Positions 1 through 8,023 of a stretch of DNA of 64,000 bases are shown piece after piece. The translations under genes and the position numbers were made by a program. Where the stretch lies: NCBI GenBank assembly GCA_034521955.1, contig JAXHLT010000003.1, forward strand, positions 806,001-870,000, given 5' to 3'. The number at the start of each line of letters is the position of its first letter. Positions within the stretch are counted from its first letter, which is position 1. The notes below the pieces were generated by a model. That model saw only the letters and a list, made by a program, of their open reading frames with translations, was not told the origin of the DNA and did not search any database. The stretch comes from M55B127 sp034521955 (GTDB taxonomy: Bacteria > Bacillota > Halanaerobiia > Halanaerobiales > M55B127).

Positions 1-11
1 CTTCTAACCCT

Positions 12-149
12 TTATCGTATATACTTGACTTCTGATCTAATTCCGTTCACAATTGCAGAAGAAAAAGCTAAAATTAATATTGCCGCTAATACAAGGGAAA
101 CCATTATTTCAATTAAAGTAAACCCATTTTCTTTTTTAAAAAATATCAT
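12..149 (-). CDS. Prepilin N-terminus, truncated near window edge
   Basis: This short frame was read directly from the minus strand. It starts at an ATG (147-149) preceded by a GGGAGG ribosome-binding site near 158-164. It encodes a class III prepilin leader (MIFFKKENG followed by FTLIEIMVSLVLAAIL), meaning a short basic leader, the Gly/Phe cleavage site, Glu at +5 and a hydrophobic helix. Such proteins are cut and methylated by the prepilin peptidase and enter the pilus. A TAA at 12-14 ends the frame after 45 residues, far shorter than a pilin. Either an indel breaks it or the rest continues in another frame beyond the left edge. Confidence 0.75.
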   Translation of the reverse strand: MIFFKKENGFTLIEIMVSLVLAAILILAFSSAIVNGIRSEVKYIR

Positions 150-165
150 TTATAATGACCTCCCT

Positions 166-1261
166 TTATAGTTGTTCCCAATCCATTAATAGATAAATTT
201 GCGCTACATATTCATCTGGTAAATTCATCTGGATTTATATTAAAATTTCCAGTACCTCTAAAATCAAGATAATAACCATCATTGATTAGAATCATTTGCA
301 TAAATAAAAAACATAGTATTATCACAATTCATCATTTGCAGATGCACCACCGATGAAGTGAACATAATCTTTAACTATTAATAACTGAATTATTTATATC
401 AGTTTGTAGGACGTCCAATCTCCATAGCTCCATCTATAATAATTATCGAATTATTAATATATGTGCATTACAGGAGGTCCACTCTACTCTGCATTACCAG
501 GAGGTCCACCTCCAGGACCCAAATTTAAATTTCCATTTTTAATATATATCATTTCGCCACTAGAATAATTGATACTTTTTAAAATTAACACTTGTATTTT
601 CATAATAAATATCAACAATATCTTCGCTATCATCTACAAAATCATTTTGATCAAAAAACTCATTTGATAAAAATATTCTAGCAAATGAAATAAAATCAGC
701 TACTCCCCAATCATATATATTTATAATGTGCAGTTAAATATGGCCAGGACCTGATTCATTAAAATGTTCATCAATATCCTTATCTTGTATATTAAATGAT
801 TTTAATCCACTTCCAGCTGATATATCAAACTTTATTTCTTCACTATATTCTCTTCCATTTTTTGAAGTATAAGTTCCTTCTGATATAAAGGAAGGATTAA
901 CACTTACAGAACTTATTACAATGTTGAATTTTATATCATCTATCCCTAATATGCTACTACCAATCCAATATTTTGTATCAGTATATGAAAATTCTAATTC
1001 TCCATCACCATTTGTATCTTCAGCAACTAAATAATCACCATTATTTATTGAATTAAGATTTATTTTACCCAAATTTGCTTTAACAAACTCCACACCAGAA
1101 TCAGCAGAATAGAATGCTTTTGACATTGCTTCTTCATGTGGCATAGTATTTATATAACTTCTCACAGTCATAAATAGTGCGTTTATTAAAATAGTTCCTA
1201 CTAATAATAATAATATAACTAATACTAAAGCTGCACCATCTTGTTTTTTTATATCAATCAC
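166..1261 (-). pseudogene. PilX-like pilus assembly protein, frame broken
   Basis: The intact part is 734-1261, which starts at GTG 1261 with an AGAGGAAG ribosome-binding site. It shows a short basic N-terminus, a hydrophobic helix (GAALVLVILLLLVGTIL) and the AFYSADSGVEF motif typical of PilX-type minor pilus proteins. A TAA at 734-736 interrupts it, but the same frame continues with IYDWGVADFISFARIF and an Asp-rich stretch. Other frames then carry GEMIYIKNGNLNLGPGGG and a C-terminus ending DEYVAQIYLLMDWEQL at 166-168. The recurring GxLxL layout resembles the second PilX-like gene at 20.6-21.9 kb. Several indels separate the pieces, and the gene may be functional if these are sequence errors. 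The prepilin at 12-149 follows directly. Confidence 0.6.
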
Positions 1262-1496
1262 TTTTATCTTCCTCTCTTATTATAATTACAATTTTAAAAT
1301 TGATGAAAAGTTATATCTTATAAGAAGTGTAAGTCTAATTCAATAACTTTATTTTTAATCATAATATTTAAACATAATTATAATTTACATAGATTGTTCT
1401 AAAATTTAAACTTAATAGAAAGTCTTAATATTTAAAATTTATTTTCTATAATAATAGCAATATTAACTACATGCTATTTTTCACCCCTATAAACAC

Positions 1497-1586
1497 AAAA
1501 AAACCAGCCTCTCGGCCGGTTACACCAATCGCTTCTGTTACTCCCAGGTGTCCATTTATGGAATAACAATCATAGCTATCCTTATT
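1497..1586 (-). ncRNA. Candidate small RNA under a Fur-type promoter
   Basis: This is an unassigned RNA gene of about 90 nt. A strong promoter (1592-1620) should start transcription near 1585. A hairpin with 8 bp and a GAGA loop (1502-1521, AACCGGCC paired to GGCTGGTT with one G-U) is followed by seven T (1497-1503), a canonical intrinsic terminator. Inside, TGTTATTCC pairs with GGAGTAACA. The loop of that stem holds ACACC, which can pair with GGTGT just before the terminator (a pseudoknot). The exposed ACACCT is complementary to an AGGTGT Shine-Dalgarno type sequence. No reading frame is evident. The family is not recognised. A standalone iron-responsive sRNA is the favoured reading; a leader of the downstream pilus gene is the alternative. 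Confidence 0.55.
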
Positions 1587-1591
1587 ACTAT

Positions 1592-1622
1592 ATTATATCA
1601 CAATTGATAATTATTATCAATT
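1592..1622 (-). promoter_or_regulatory. Sigma-A promoter overlapped by a perfect Fur-type box
   Basis: On the minus strand the -35 is TTGATA (1615-1620), the spacer is exactly 17 nt, and the -10 is TATAAT (1592-1597). The -35 and spacer are covered by a perfect palindrome spanning 1602-1622 (10-1-10). Its core TGATAATTATTATCA (1605-1619) matches the 7-1-7 Fur box known from Bacillus (TGATAATnATTATCA) at every position. The symmetry and match are seen in the sequence. Iron repression by the Fur-family protein encoded at 32.8 kb is inferred. PerR or Zur boxes differ in the outer bases. Confidence 0.7.
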
Positions 1623-1667
1623 ATTTATGTGACTTTATGGAATTGTTGTATAATAATATCCATAAGA

Positions 1668-1729
1668 AGACTCCCCTTTCTTTTTTGTTTGTTTTTGTTG
1701 TTAAAAACATTTTATCAGAAAGGGAGTCT
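1668..1729. repeat. Long inverted repeat in gene-free stretch
   Basis: AGACTCCCCTTTCT at 1668-1681 is matched by AGAAAGGGAGTCT at 1717-1729, a stem of about 13 bp around a T-rich loop of about 35 nt. On the plus strand it is followed by a T-rich run. It could be a weak terminator or a remnant of a small mobile repeat. Apart from this and the Fur-type box, 1262-1930 holds no convincing gene. Two small frames there (1604-1825 plus, 1809-2063 minus) are low-complexity AT-rich chance frames. Confidence 0.35.
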
Positions 1730-1929
1730 CTTTCTATTTTTTTATTGATAATCTCCAAAAGTTATTTTACACTAAGTTGGCTAATAATTAGTTTTACTTA
1801 TTTTATACTTATAAAATATAATTAGATAGAAAACTATTTTTTCTTCCAAATATTATTAAATTTTCAACAAAATATTTTGCAAATGATTTTTCAATATAGT
1901 GTATACTAAAATCTAGAATTGAGTTTTGT

Positions 1930-1958
1930 TTGAAAATCTTGCTGAGAAGTAATATAAT
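1930..1958 (+). promoter_or_regulatory. Promoter of the GyrI-like gene
   Basis: TTGAAA (1930-1935), a 17-nt spacer and TATAAT (1953-1958) lie 29 nt before the ATG at 1987. A GGGAGG ribosome-binding site (1978-1983) follows. This is a good sigma-A type promoter, and it supports the plus-strand gene as a separate transcription unit. Confidence 0.75.
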
Positions 1959-1986
1959 AGTAATATAATGTAATTCTGGGAGGAAA

Positions 1987-2469
1987 ATGATGCAACCAAA
2001 AATTATTGAAAAAAATCGATTTACAGTAATAGGAATGGACTGTCTAACTACAACAGAAGACAATGCAGATCATCAAGTAGTAATTGAACTCTGGGATCAA
2101 TTTAAACCAAGAATTGATGAGGTACAAAACAAGAAAAACCCAACCAAAATGGTCGGGATCTATGATCAAAGAAAAAATTATCCTAATAGGTTTGCTTACA
2201 TAGCTAGTGTAGAGGTAAGTAGTCTAGCAGAAATACCTAAAGGTATGATACCTAAAATGATAAATGGTTCTAAATATGCAATATTTACTCATCAGGGTGA
2301 ATTAAAAAGCATAGATAATACTTATAACTATATCTATAATGAATGGCTGCCAGAATCAGAATATGATGAAAATAAAAAAGGAGATAATTTAGAAGTATTT
2401 AATATTGATTTCTCTGAAAACGAAAGTTCTGATGTGGATATCTATGTTGCTATTAAAGATCCAGAGTAA
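1987..2469 (+). CDS. GyrI-like / AraC effector-binding domain protein
   Basis: A 160-residue protein made of one GyrI-like (AraC-type effector-binding) domain, with no DNA-binding domain. Features that fit are the N-terminal strand IIEKNRFTVIGM, the central loop with IPKGMIPKMINGSKYAIFTHQGEL, and the C-terminal NEWLPESEYDENKKGDNLEVF. The motif W-L-P-x-S-x-Y is typical of the fold. Such proteins bind small hydrophobic or cationic ligands; no target can be read here. The ATG at 1987 follows GGGAGG; an ATG at 1990 is the alternative start. It is one of few plus-strand genes. Its last 17 nt overlap the end of the convergent exonuclease gene. Confidence 0.8.
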   Translation: MMQPKIIEKNRFTVIGMDCLTTTEDNADHQVVIELWDQFKPRIDEVQNKKNPTKMVGIYDQRKNYPNRFAYIASVEVSSLAEIPKGMIPKMINGSKYAIFTHQGELKSIDNTYNYIYNEWLPESEYDENKKGDNLEVFNIDFSENESSDVDIYVAIKDPE

Positions 2470-3217
2470 TAGAAATAGGGCAGTGATCTGAACCCATTAC
2501 ATCTTCATGGATGACTGCCTTTTTAAGATTATCTAAAAGATCTTCACTCACAAAATGATAATCTATTCTCCAGCCTGCGTTTCTTTCTCTAGCCCTTGTT
2601 CGATAACTCCACCAACTGTACTTCTCTTTTTTTGGATTAAAATGTCTAAAAGTATCAACATATCCGTGATTAATTAACTTATCCAGCCATTTTCTTTCAA
2701 TAGGTAAAAATCCAGAAACATTTTTATTTTGTTCCGGATTTATAAGATCGATCTCTTTATGTGCGGTATTATAATCACCACTTATAATAATACTGTGTCC
2801 TTCTTTTTTTAAATCTTCAGCCTGTTTTAAAACTTCATCATAGAAATCCAGTTTATAGTTTAATCTTTCATTACTTCTCTTCCCATTAGGAAAATAAATT
2901 CCCATTAAAACAAAGTCATCGTAGAATGCTTTGATAACTCGACCTTCTTGATCAAATCTTTTAATCCCTAAACCGTTTTCAACTTTGTTAGGTTCTATTT
3001 TAGAATAAAGTGCAACACCACTATATCCTTTTCTTTTTCCGTAATTAAAGTATGAATAGTATGAGTCAATATTTTGTAGCTTATTAGAAATTTGTTCTTC
3101 TTGGATTCTAATTTCCTGTAGTGTTAAAATATCAGGTCCTTCATCTTCAATCCAATCAAAAAATCCTTTTTTCGTTACAGCTCTAATACCATTTACATTC
3201 CAAGAAAAAATATCCAC
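2453..3217 (-). CDS. xth: Exodeoxyribonuclease III (AP endonuclease)
   Basis: A 254-residue member of the exonuclease-endonuclease-phosphatase fold. It cuts abasic sites and resects 3' ends in base-excision repair. Visible catalytic motifs are SWNVNGIRA (Asn, metal site) at the N-terminus, LQEIRI (Glu) near 34, SGDYNTAH (Asp/Asn) near 146, RIDYHF and GSDHCPI (Asp-His) near the C-terminus. The length is standard. It starts with GTG at 3215-3217, overlapping the nusB stop (TAGTG), so it is translationally coupled. The 3' end overlaps the convergent GyrI-like gene by 17 nt. Confidence 0.93.
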   Translation of the reverse strand: MDIFSWNVNGIRAVTKKGFFDWIEDEGPDILTLQEIRIQEEQISNKLQNIDSYYSYFNYGKRKGYSGVALYSKIEPNKVENGLGIKRFDQEGRVIKAFYDDFVLMGIYFPNGKRSNERLNYKLDFYDEVLKQAEDLKKEGHSIIISGDYNTAHKEIDLINPEQNKNVSGFLPIERKWLDKLINHGYVDTFRHFNPKKEKYSWWSYRTRARERNAGWRIDYHFVSEDLLDNLKKAVIHEDVMGSDHCPISITLDL

Positions 3218-3642
3218 TAATTATCACCTGCATTATCACTTACATTAGATAAAACTCCATTGATAAATCCAGAAGATTTATCTGTACCAAATTCTTTTGC
3301 CAACTCTACAGCTTCGTTTATTAAAATACCTATCGGCATATCTTCAAAAAACTCATAAAGTGCAATTCTTAATATGTTTCTATCAACAACAGGCATTCTG
3401 TATAAATGCCATCCAATAGCATTTCTTTCTATTGCTTTGTCTATTCTTTCCAAGTTATTTATTACTCCTAAAACAATTTCTTCAAAATAATATTTGTCAT
3501 CTTTATTTTTTAATGAGAGTTCATTTTTCTTTAAAGAAATCTCCCTTAATGCATTTTCTTCTTTTATACCTCTTTGCAAATCTAACCCATAAAGAATCTG
3601 CATAGCCCAGATCCTTTGTTTGTGTCGTGTTAACTTCATCAT
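3217..3642 (-). CDS. nusB: Transcription antitermination factor NusB
   Basis: A 141-residue all-helical NusB. It binds boxA RNA together with NusE (S10) to form antitermination complexes, mainly on rRNA operons. Family features seen are the N-terminal KLTRHKQRIWAMQILYGLDL and the C-terminal PIGILINEAVELAKEFG followed by FINGVLS. The two methionines at the start leave a 3-nt ambiguity. It sits in the Asp23-DUF2273-nusB order found in many Firmicutes, and it overlaps the xth start by one base. Confidence 0.95.
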   Translation of the reverse strand: MMKLTRHKQRIWAMQILYGLDLQRGIKEENALREISLKKNELSLKNKDDKYYFEEIVLGVINNLERIDKAIERNAIGWHLYRMPVVDRNILRIALYEFFEDMPIGILINEAVELAKEFGTDKSSGFINGVLSNVSDNAGDN

Positions 3643-3664
3643 CTATTACCTCGCTTTTTACAAT

Positions 3665-3886
3665 CTAATTTCTATTTATTTTTTTAAATATATTTGGAAT
3701 ATTTTTTCCACCATCCCAAAGATGTCCTATATAAAGTCCAATTAAAGCAAATAAAAAGATAACTATTGTTTTTAAAATACCGATTAATAGTATTAATAGT
3801 CCAAAGATAAAACCTGCTATTAATCCAATAAACTTACCCTTGTTATTATTTATCCAGGTAAACAGTTCCTGCTTGTTATCTAACAT
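3665..3886 (-). CDS. DUF2273 small membrane protein
   Basis: A 73-residue protein with two closely spaced hydrophobic helices (about residues 17-37 and 40-55) separated by a short turn, then a basic tail containing GHLWDGGKNIPNIFKK. This is the DUF2273 pattern. Genes of this family are regularly found beside Asp23 and AmaP, and are thought to help anchor Asp23 at the membrane. The gene lies 5 nt downstream of the Asp23-like gene and just before nusB. Confidence 0.8.
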   Translation of the reverse strand: MLDNKQELFTWINNNKGKFIGLIAGFIFGLLILLIGILKTIVIFLFALIGLYIGHLWDGGKNIPNIFKKINRN

Positions 3887-3891
3887 CTATA

Positions 3892-4236
3892 TCACTCCTT
3901 TAGGATATCTTTATGAACTATAACAACATTTCTTAAAATCAATCCACAGCTTTTGAAAGAGGATATAATTTTATTTTTAATAATAGATAGTTTCTTATCA
4001 CTCAAATGATTAATTTCCTTTTTTACAATGATGTAGAGTCTGTATTCAGTTTCTTTAATCTGATCAATTTCTATTTCAGCATTATCAAAAAAATCATAGT
4101 CTTTTAAAAGACGTTCCAATAGTGTGTAAAACAGTTCAAATTCAATCGTAATTTTTCCCATACTATTATCATCAACAAGCAATACCCTGCTTTCAGTTTT
4201 AAACTTATTTATAATTTTATCTAAAAACTCAAACAT
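3892..4236 (-). CDS. Small Asp23/AmaP-like protein without membrane segments
   Basis: A 114-residue protein between Asp23 and DUF2273, where the membrane anchor AmaP is usually encoded. Alternating strands and helices (GKITIEFELFYTLLERLL, then EYRLYIIVKK and a C-terminal helix) resemble the Asp23-fold C-terminal part of AmaP. The two transmembrane helices of AmaP are absent, and DUF2273 could provide the anchor instead. This assignment rests mainly on position and secondary-structure pattern. The family is not recognised with certainty. Confidence 0.45.
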   Translation of the reverse strand: MFEFLDKIINKFKTESRVLLVDDNSMGKITIEFELFYTLLERLLKDYDFFDNAEIEIDQIKETEYRLYIIVKKEINHLSDKKLSIIKNKIISSFKSCGLILRNVVIVHKDILKE

Positions 4237-4257
4237 TTTTTATCACCACTTTACTTG

Positions 4258-4288
4258 ATAAAAAAAAGAAGAGGTCAGTGTTGACCTC
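4258..4288 (-). terminator. Terminator directly after the Asp23 gene
   Basis: On the minus strand GAGGTCA and TGACCTC (4271-4288) form a 7-bp stem with a short loop, followed by a T-rich tract at 4258-4270. The stem begins at the Asp23 stop codon. It would reduce read-through into the Asp23-like, DUF2273, nusB and xth genes, so Asp23 is probably made in excess of the others. Confidence 0.7.
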
Positions 4289-4682
4289 ACTCTTTTTCTT
4301 GCTCTTCTTGTTCTTCGTCATCATGTTTTTCTTCTTGTTCAGGTAAATCAACACCCTGAACATGAACATTTACTTCCATAACATCAAGTCCGGTCATACC
4401 TTCAATAGCTTCTTTTACATTACTTTGAATATTCCAGGAAACATCAGGTATTGAATGACCGTAGTCCATAATAACAAACAGGTCAACAACACATTCATTT
4501 TCTCCTGCTTCAACTTTTACACCTTTAGTTAGGTTTTTTCTTCCTAACATTTCTGCAATACCACCAGCTATACCGCCACTCATACCTGCAACACCATCAA
4601 CCTCTGTTGCTGCAAGACCGGCAACTATTGATACTACCTCATCTGCAATTCTAATATTACCTAATTGTTCTTTATCTTCCAT
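4287..4682 (-). CDS. Asp23/Gls24 family envelope stress protein
   Basis: A 131-residue Asp23 protein. The core GNIRIADEVVSIVAGLAA, VDGVAGMSGGIAGGIAEMLG and VVDLFVIMDYGHSIPDV is typical, followed by NVKEAIEGMTGLDVMEVNVHV. The C-terminal 15 residues are almost all Glu, Asp, Lys and Gln. The start is the ATG at 4680-4682, because an AGGGGG ribosome-binding site precedes it; an upstream in-frame ATG lies inside the oxidoreductase gene. Members coat the inner face of the membrane and respond to cell-envelope stress. The gene follows the oxidoreductase gene by 16 nt. Confidence 0.9.
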   Translation of the reverse strand: MEDKEQLGNIRIADEVVSIVAGLAATEVDGVAGMSGGIAGGIAEMLGRKNLTKGVKVEAGENECVVDLFVIMDYGHSIPDVSWNIQSNVKEAIEGMTGLDVMEVNVHVQGVDLPEQEEKHDDEEQEEQEKE

Positions 4683-4698
4683 AATTAAAAACCCCCTA

Positions 4699-5841
4699 TT
4701 ATTTTCTTTTTTTAACCTCAGCCAAGAGTTTCTCTTGGTCATCAAATTGACCTACTATTACTAAACCAACTACTTTTCCGTTCTCATCTTTAACAACTCT
4801 TTTACACGCTCTTTCTTTTTTTTCTATTTCATGTTCTAATTCATTGTCAAAGTCAAGATTTCCTGCAGAAACTACATTAATTCCAGCAACTTTCAAAGTA
4901 TGTGATGATACTACACCGGGAAACTCAAACTTCTCTCCAGCCATATTTTTACCGGCGGTCTGCCCCATCTTCATCGAAGGCATCCAAATACCATAAAACC
5001 TGCCGTCATGTTCTGCAATATCTCCTGCTGCATAAACATCATCAATATTAGTTGTCATATATTTATCGACTACAACTGCATTATTAATCTTTAAGTCAGT
5101 ATCTTCAAATAGTCCGATATTTGATCTAACTCCTGTTGATAAGAGTACTAAGTCTGCTTCAACTTTTGTACCATCACCCATTAAAATTTCTTTCACTTTA
5201 TTGTCTCCCAAAAACTCTTCAGTACTTGCATCAAGAACAAATTTTAGCCCTTTATCTTTTTTTAATATATCAACAAGTATTTCTCCACCTAATTCATCTA
5301 ACTGTCTGTTTAAACAATAATTAGCTCGTTCAATTACTGTAACATCTAAGCCGGATTTTTTAAGGTTAGAAGCTGCTTCAACACCTAAAAGACCTCCACC
5401 AACTACGACTGCTTTATCTGATTTTTCAGCTGTTTTACATATTTTTTTAGCATCTGTTAAGTTCCTTAAAGTAAATATATTCTTTTTTTCTACACCTTTA
5501 ATCGGTGGTTTAAATGAATGTGCACCATTAGCTAATAAAAGTTTATCATAATCATAGTTTGATTTTTCTGTAATAACTTTTTTTTCATTAAATTTAACTT
5601 CAGTTACTTTTTCTGATAGTTTTAAATTAATATCATTTTTTTCAAACCAGTCTTTATCATTTATGATTAATTCTTCATCATCTACTTCACCTGATAAGTA
5701 TTCAATTAATCTAGGCCTGTAATAAAATGGATAATCATCATCTGTTATTACAGTTATTTGATCATTTTCATCTCTTCTTTTTATAATCTCTTTTACAGCT
5801 GATACTCCAGCTGCACCAGCTCCTATAATTAGATACTTCAT
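4699..5841 (-). CDS. NAD(P)/FAD-dependent oxidoreductase
   Basis: A 380-residue pyridine nucleotide-disulfide oxidoreductase of the rubredoxin reductase/NADH oxidase type. The FAD-binding GAGAAG motif is at residues 7-12, the NAD(P)-binding GGGLLG near 148, and the second FAD motif YAAGDIAEHDG near 270. No redox CxxC or active Cys is obvious in the N-terminal domain, so it is more likely an electron-transfer reductase than a thiol reductase. The electron acceptor cannot be told from sequence. It lies between efp and Asp23 with short spacers. Confidence 0.85.
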   Translation of the reverse strand: MKYLIIGAGAAGVSAVKEIIKRRDENDQITVITDDDYPFYYRPRLIEYLSGEVDDEELIINDKDWFEKNDINLKLSEKVTEVKFNEKKVITEKSNYDYDKLLLANGAHSFKPPIKGVEKKNIFTLRNLTDAKKICKTAEKSDKAVVVGGGLLGVEAASNLKKSGLDVTVIERANYCLNRQLDELGGEILVDILKKDKGLKFVLDASTEEFLGDNKVKEILMGDGTKVEADLVLLSTGVRSNIGLFEDTDLKINNAVVVDKYMTTNIDDVYAAGDIAEHDGRFYGIWMPSMKMGQTAGKNMAGEKFEFPGVVSSHTLKVAGINVVSAGNLDFDNELEHEIEKKERACKRVVKDENGKVVGLVIVGQFDDQEKLLAEVKKRK

Positions 5842-5861
5842 ATCTATACTACCCCCAATAA

Positions 5862-6428
5862 TTAATTACTTTCAACTCTTTCCATATACTCATCAGAACG
5901 AGTATCTATCTTTATTATATCTCCCTCATTAATAAACAGGGGTACCTTTACAGTTAATCCTGTTTCCATTGTAGCTGATTTAGTACCACCAGATACTGTA
6001 TCACCTTTGATTCCAGGTGGTGTATCAGCAACCTTTAATTCTACAAAAGTAGGAAGATCTATGTCTAAAGCTTTACCATTATACATTAATAGATGTATGT
6101 TCATATTTTCTTTTATATAGTTTACCTTATCCCCCATCTGTTCTTTAGATAAGGTTATTTGATCATATCTTTCAGTATCCATAAATACATAACCGTTATC
6201 ATCCCAATATAGATACTGCATTTCTCTTTTATCAACATGAGCTGTTTCTACTTTTTCATTAGCTCTAAATGTCTTATTTATTACATATCCTTCTTCCATG
6301 TTCTTTAATTTACTTCTTACAAAAGCACTCCCTCTACCACTTTTGGAATGCTGGAAATCTATAACTTGATATACTGCTCCATCTAGTTCAATAGTTAGAC
6401 CAGTATGAAAATCATTAGTAGATATCAT
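5862..6428 (-). CDS. efp: Elongation factor P
   Basis: A 188-residue EF-P, which relieves ribosome stalling at polyproline motifs. Domain I carries the KSGRGSAFVRSKLKN loop with the modifiable position near Arg32 (GRGSAF), as in Firmicute EF-Ps that lack beta-lysylation. Domains II and III follow (VELKVADTPPGIKGDT near 127, then FINEGDIIKIDTRSDEYMERV). The length is standard. It has its own promoter at 6465-6493 and a good ribosome-binding site. Confidence 0.96.
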   Translation of the reverse strand: MISTNDFHTGLTIELDGAVYQVIDFQHSKSGRGSAFVRSKLKNMEEGYVINKTFRANEKVETAHVDKREMQYLYWDDNGYVFMDTERYDQITLSKEQMGDKVNYIKENMNIHLLMYNGKALDIDLPTFVELKVADTPPGIKGDTVSGGTKSATMETGLTVKVPLFINEGDIIKIDTRSDEYMERVESN

Positions 6429-6464
6429 ATTTAAATATCCTCCCTTTTGTATATCTTATTCTAT

Positions 6465-6493
6465 ATTATATCATTTACCAATTGTTTTAACAA
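6465..6493 (-). promoter_or_regulatory. Promoter of efp
   Basis: On the minus strand TTGTTA (6488-6493), a 17-nt spacer and TATAAT (6465-6470) lie between the upstream peptidase gene and efp. The -35 almost touches the peptidase stop codon at 6495. efp can therefore be transcribed independently of the aro genes. Confidence 0.7.
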
Positions 6494-6494
6494 A

Positions 6495-7568
6495 TTATAC
6501 CGATACTTCAATTAGCTCTTTAGGAGCTGTATTTAAGACTTCACATCCATCTTTAGTTATTAAAAGATCATCTTCGATTCTAACTCCACCCCAGTCTTTA
6601 ATATAGATACCTGGTTCATCAGTGACAACACTGTTTTCTATTATAGTATCTTCTGACTTATATGAAACACTAGGTCCTTCATGAACTTCAATACCAATAC
6701 CATGTCCTAATCCATGCCCAAAGTTATCACCATATCCTGCTTCTTTAATAATATCACGCGCTATTTTATCAGCCTCTACTCCACTCATTCCTGCTTTAAT
6801 CTGATCTATTACAGCAAGTTGTGCTTTTAGAACTGTATTATATACTTCTTTTTGTTTTTCAGAAGCTTTTCCTAATACAAAGGTACGGGTAATATCAGAA
6901 CAGTATCCTTTATAAAATGTTCCAAAATCTAATGTGATAAGGTCATTTTCTTGAATTACCTTATCTGAAGCAACCCCATGTGGCATTGATGATCTTTTGC
7001 CAGATGCTACAATAAAATCAAAGGCATTTTTAGAACCGCCCAGCTTTTTTTGATATGTTTCTAATTCCAAGGCAACTTCTTTTTCTGTCATACCTACTTC
7101 AACAAACTCTAATATATGTTCATAGGCTTTATCACTAATTTCAATAGCCTTTTTAATCATTTCTATTTCATTTTCTTCTTTAACCATTCTTATATCTTTA
7201 ATAAGATCTTCAGTTGATATAAGTTCAATATCTTTTAATTTCTTTTCATACTGACCGTATTGATAATAGTTTACAGTTTTTGCTTCAAAACCTAATTTTT
7301 TAGTTCCATCTCTTTGTAAAATATCATTAATGCTTTCTACAATATCTTTATTTAACTCAATAATTTCAAAACCTTCTGTTTGTTCCCCAGCCTGTTCTGT
7401 ATACCTAAAGTCAGTTATAAAGTACTCATTTTCAGGAGTAAACAACACCCTCCCCGCACTACCAGTAAAACCTGTAAGATAAAACCTATTTACATCAGAA
7501 TCGATTAATAAAGAATCAAAATCAGATTCTGCAATTATTTCTCTTATTTTTTTAATTCTTTTTTTCAT
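6495..7568 (-). CDS. M24 family Xaa-Pro aminopeptidase
   Basis: A 357-residue metallopeptidase of the creatinase/prolidase fold, which removes an N-terminal residue before proline. The N-terminal domain (to about 120) is followed by the pita-bread domain. Metal ligands are visible as LDFGTFYKGYCSDITRTF (two Asp), GHGLGHGIGIEVHEGP (His) and VVTDEPGIYI plus GVRIEDDLLI (two Glu). The gene pair with efp is conserved in Firmicutes. The ATG at 7568 has a GGGAGA ribosome-binding site. Confidence 0.93.
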   Translation of the reverse strand: MKKRIKKIREIIAESDFDSLLIDSDVNRFYLTGFTGSAGRVLFTPENEYFITDFRYTEQAGEQTEGFEIIELNKDIVESINDILQRDGTKKLGFEAKTVNYYQYGQYEKKLKDIELISTEDLIKDIRMVKEENEIEMIKKAIEISDKAYEHILEFVEVGMTEKEVALELETYQKKLGGSKNAFDFIVASGKRSSMPHGVASDKVIQENDLITLDFGTFYKGYCSDITRTFVLGKASEKQKEVYNTVLKAQLAVIDQIKAGMSGVEADKIARDIIKEAGYGDNFGHGLGHGIGIEVHEGPSVSYKSEDTIIENSVVTDEPGIYIKDWGGVRIEDDLLITKDGCEVLNTAPKELIEVSV

Positions 7569-7588
7569 TTAAATATCTCTCCCTTTGT

Positions 7589-8023
7589 CTAATTTAATTT
7601 TTGGATTAGATAATATAAAGCTGTTTTGTAGCCAAATGAACCAAGACCACAAATATGTCCTGTTACAATATCTCTAATTAAAGATTTATGCCTAAATTCC
7701 TCTCTGGCATAGATATTAGAAAGATGTACTTCCATAATTGGACTGTCTAGTAATAATATAGAATCACGAAGTACAACTGAAGTATGTGTTAAACCTGCCG
7801 GGTTAATTATTAAACCATCCCAGTTTTTATAATTTTTTTGAATATAATCAACAAGCTCTCCTTCATGGTTACTTTGAAAAAAACTTATATCAATATTATT
7901 ATTATCTGCTATTTCTTTCAAATCATTATTAATCTGATCAAGTGATTCACTACCATAAATATCCTTTTCTCTTATGTTTAACATATTAAGATTAGGTCCA
8001 TTAATCACTGCTATTTTTTTCAT
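7589..8023 (-). CDS. aroQ: Type II 3-dehydroquinate dehydratase
   Basis: A 144-residue AroQ, the third enzyme of the shikimate pathway. Visible motifs are the N-terminal INGPNLNMLNIREKDIYG (with the active Arg and Tyr), FFQSNHEGELVDYIQ, INPAGLTHTSVVLRDS (Asn-Pro-Gly and His) and EVHLSNIYAREEFRHKS. The start chosen is ATG 8023, which has a GGGAGTGG ribosome-binding site; the 10 residues upstream are not family-like. It overlaps the aroB 3' end by 23 nt, indicating coupling. Confidence 0.95.
   Translation of the reverse strand: MKKIAVINGPNLNMLNIREKDIYGSESLDQINNDLKEIADNNNIDISFFQSNHEGELVDYIQKNYKNWDGLIINPAGLTHTSVVLRDSILLLDSPIMEVHLSNIYAREEFRHKSLIRDIVTGHICGLGSFGYKTALYYLIQKLN

Noticed and set aside
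1497..1600. c-di-GMP-II riboswitch upstream of a pilus gene
   Set aside because: GGTGTAACCGGCCG and ATAAATGGACACC recall parts of that class, and the position before a pilus gene is attractive. The GGUU partner of AACC and the internal P1 hairpin are missing, and the outer stem does not form. An Rfam scan would settle it.
1604..2063. Two short frames (1604-1825 plus, 1809-2063 minus)
   Set aside because: Both are AT-rich, low-complexity, lack ribosome-binding sites, and overlap the Fur-type box, the inverted repeat or the promoter of the GyrI-like gene.
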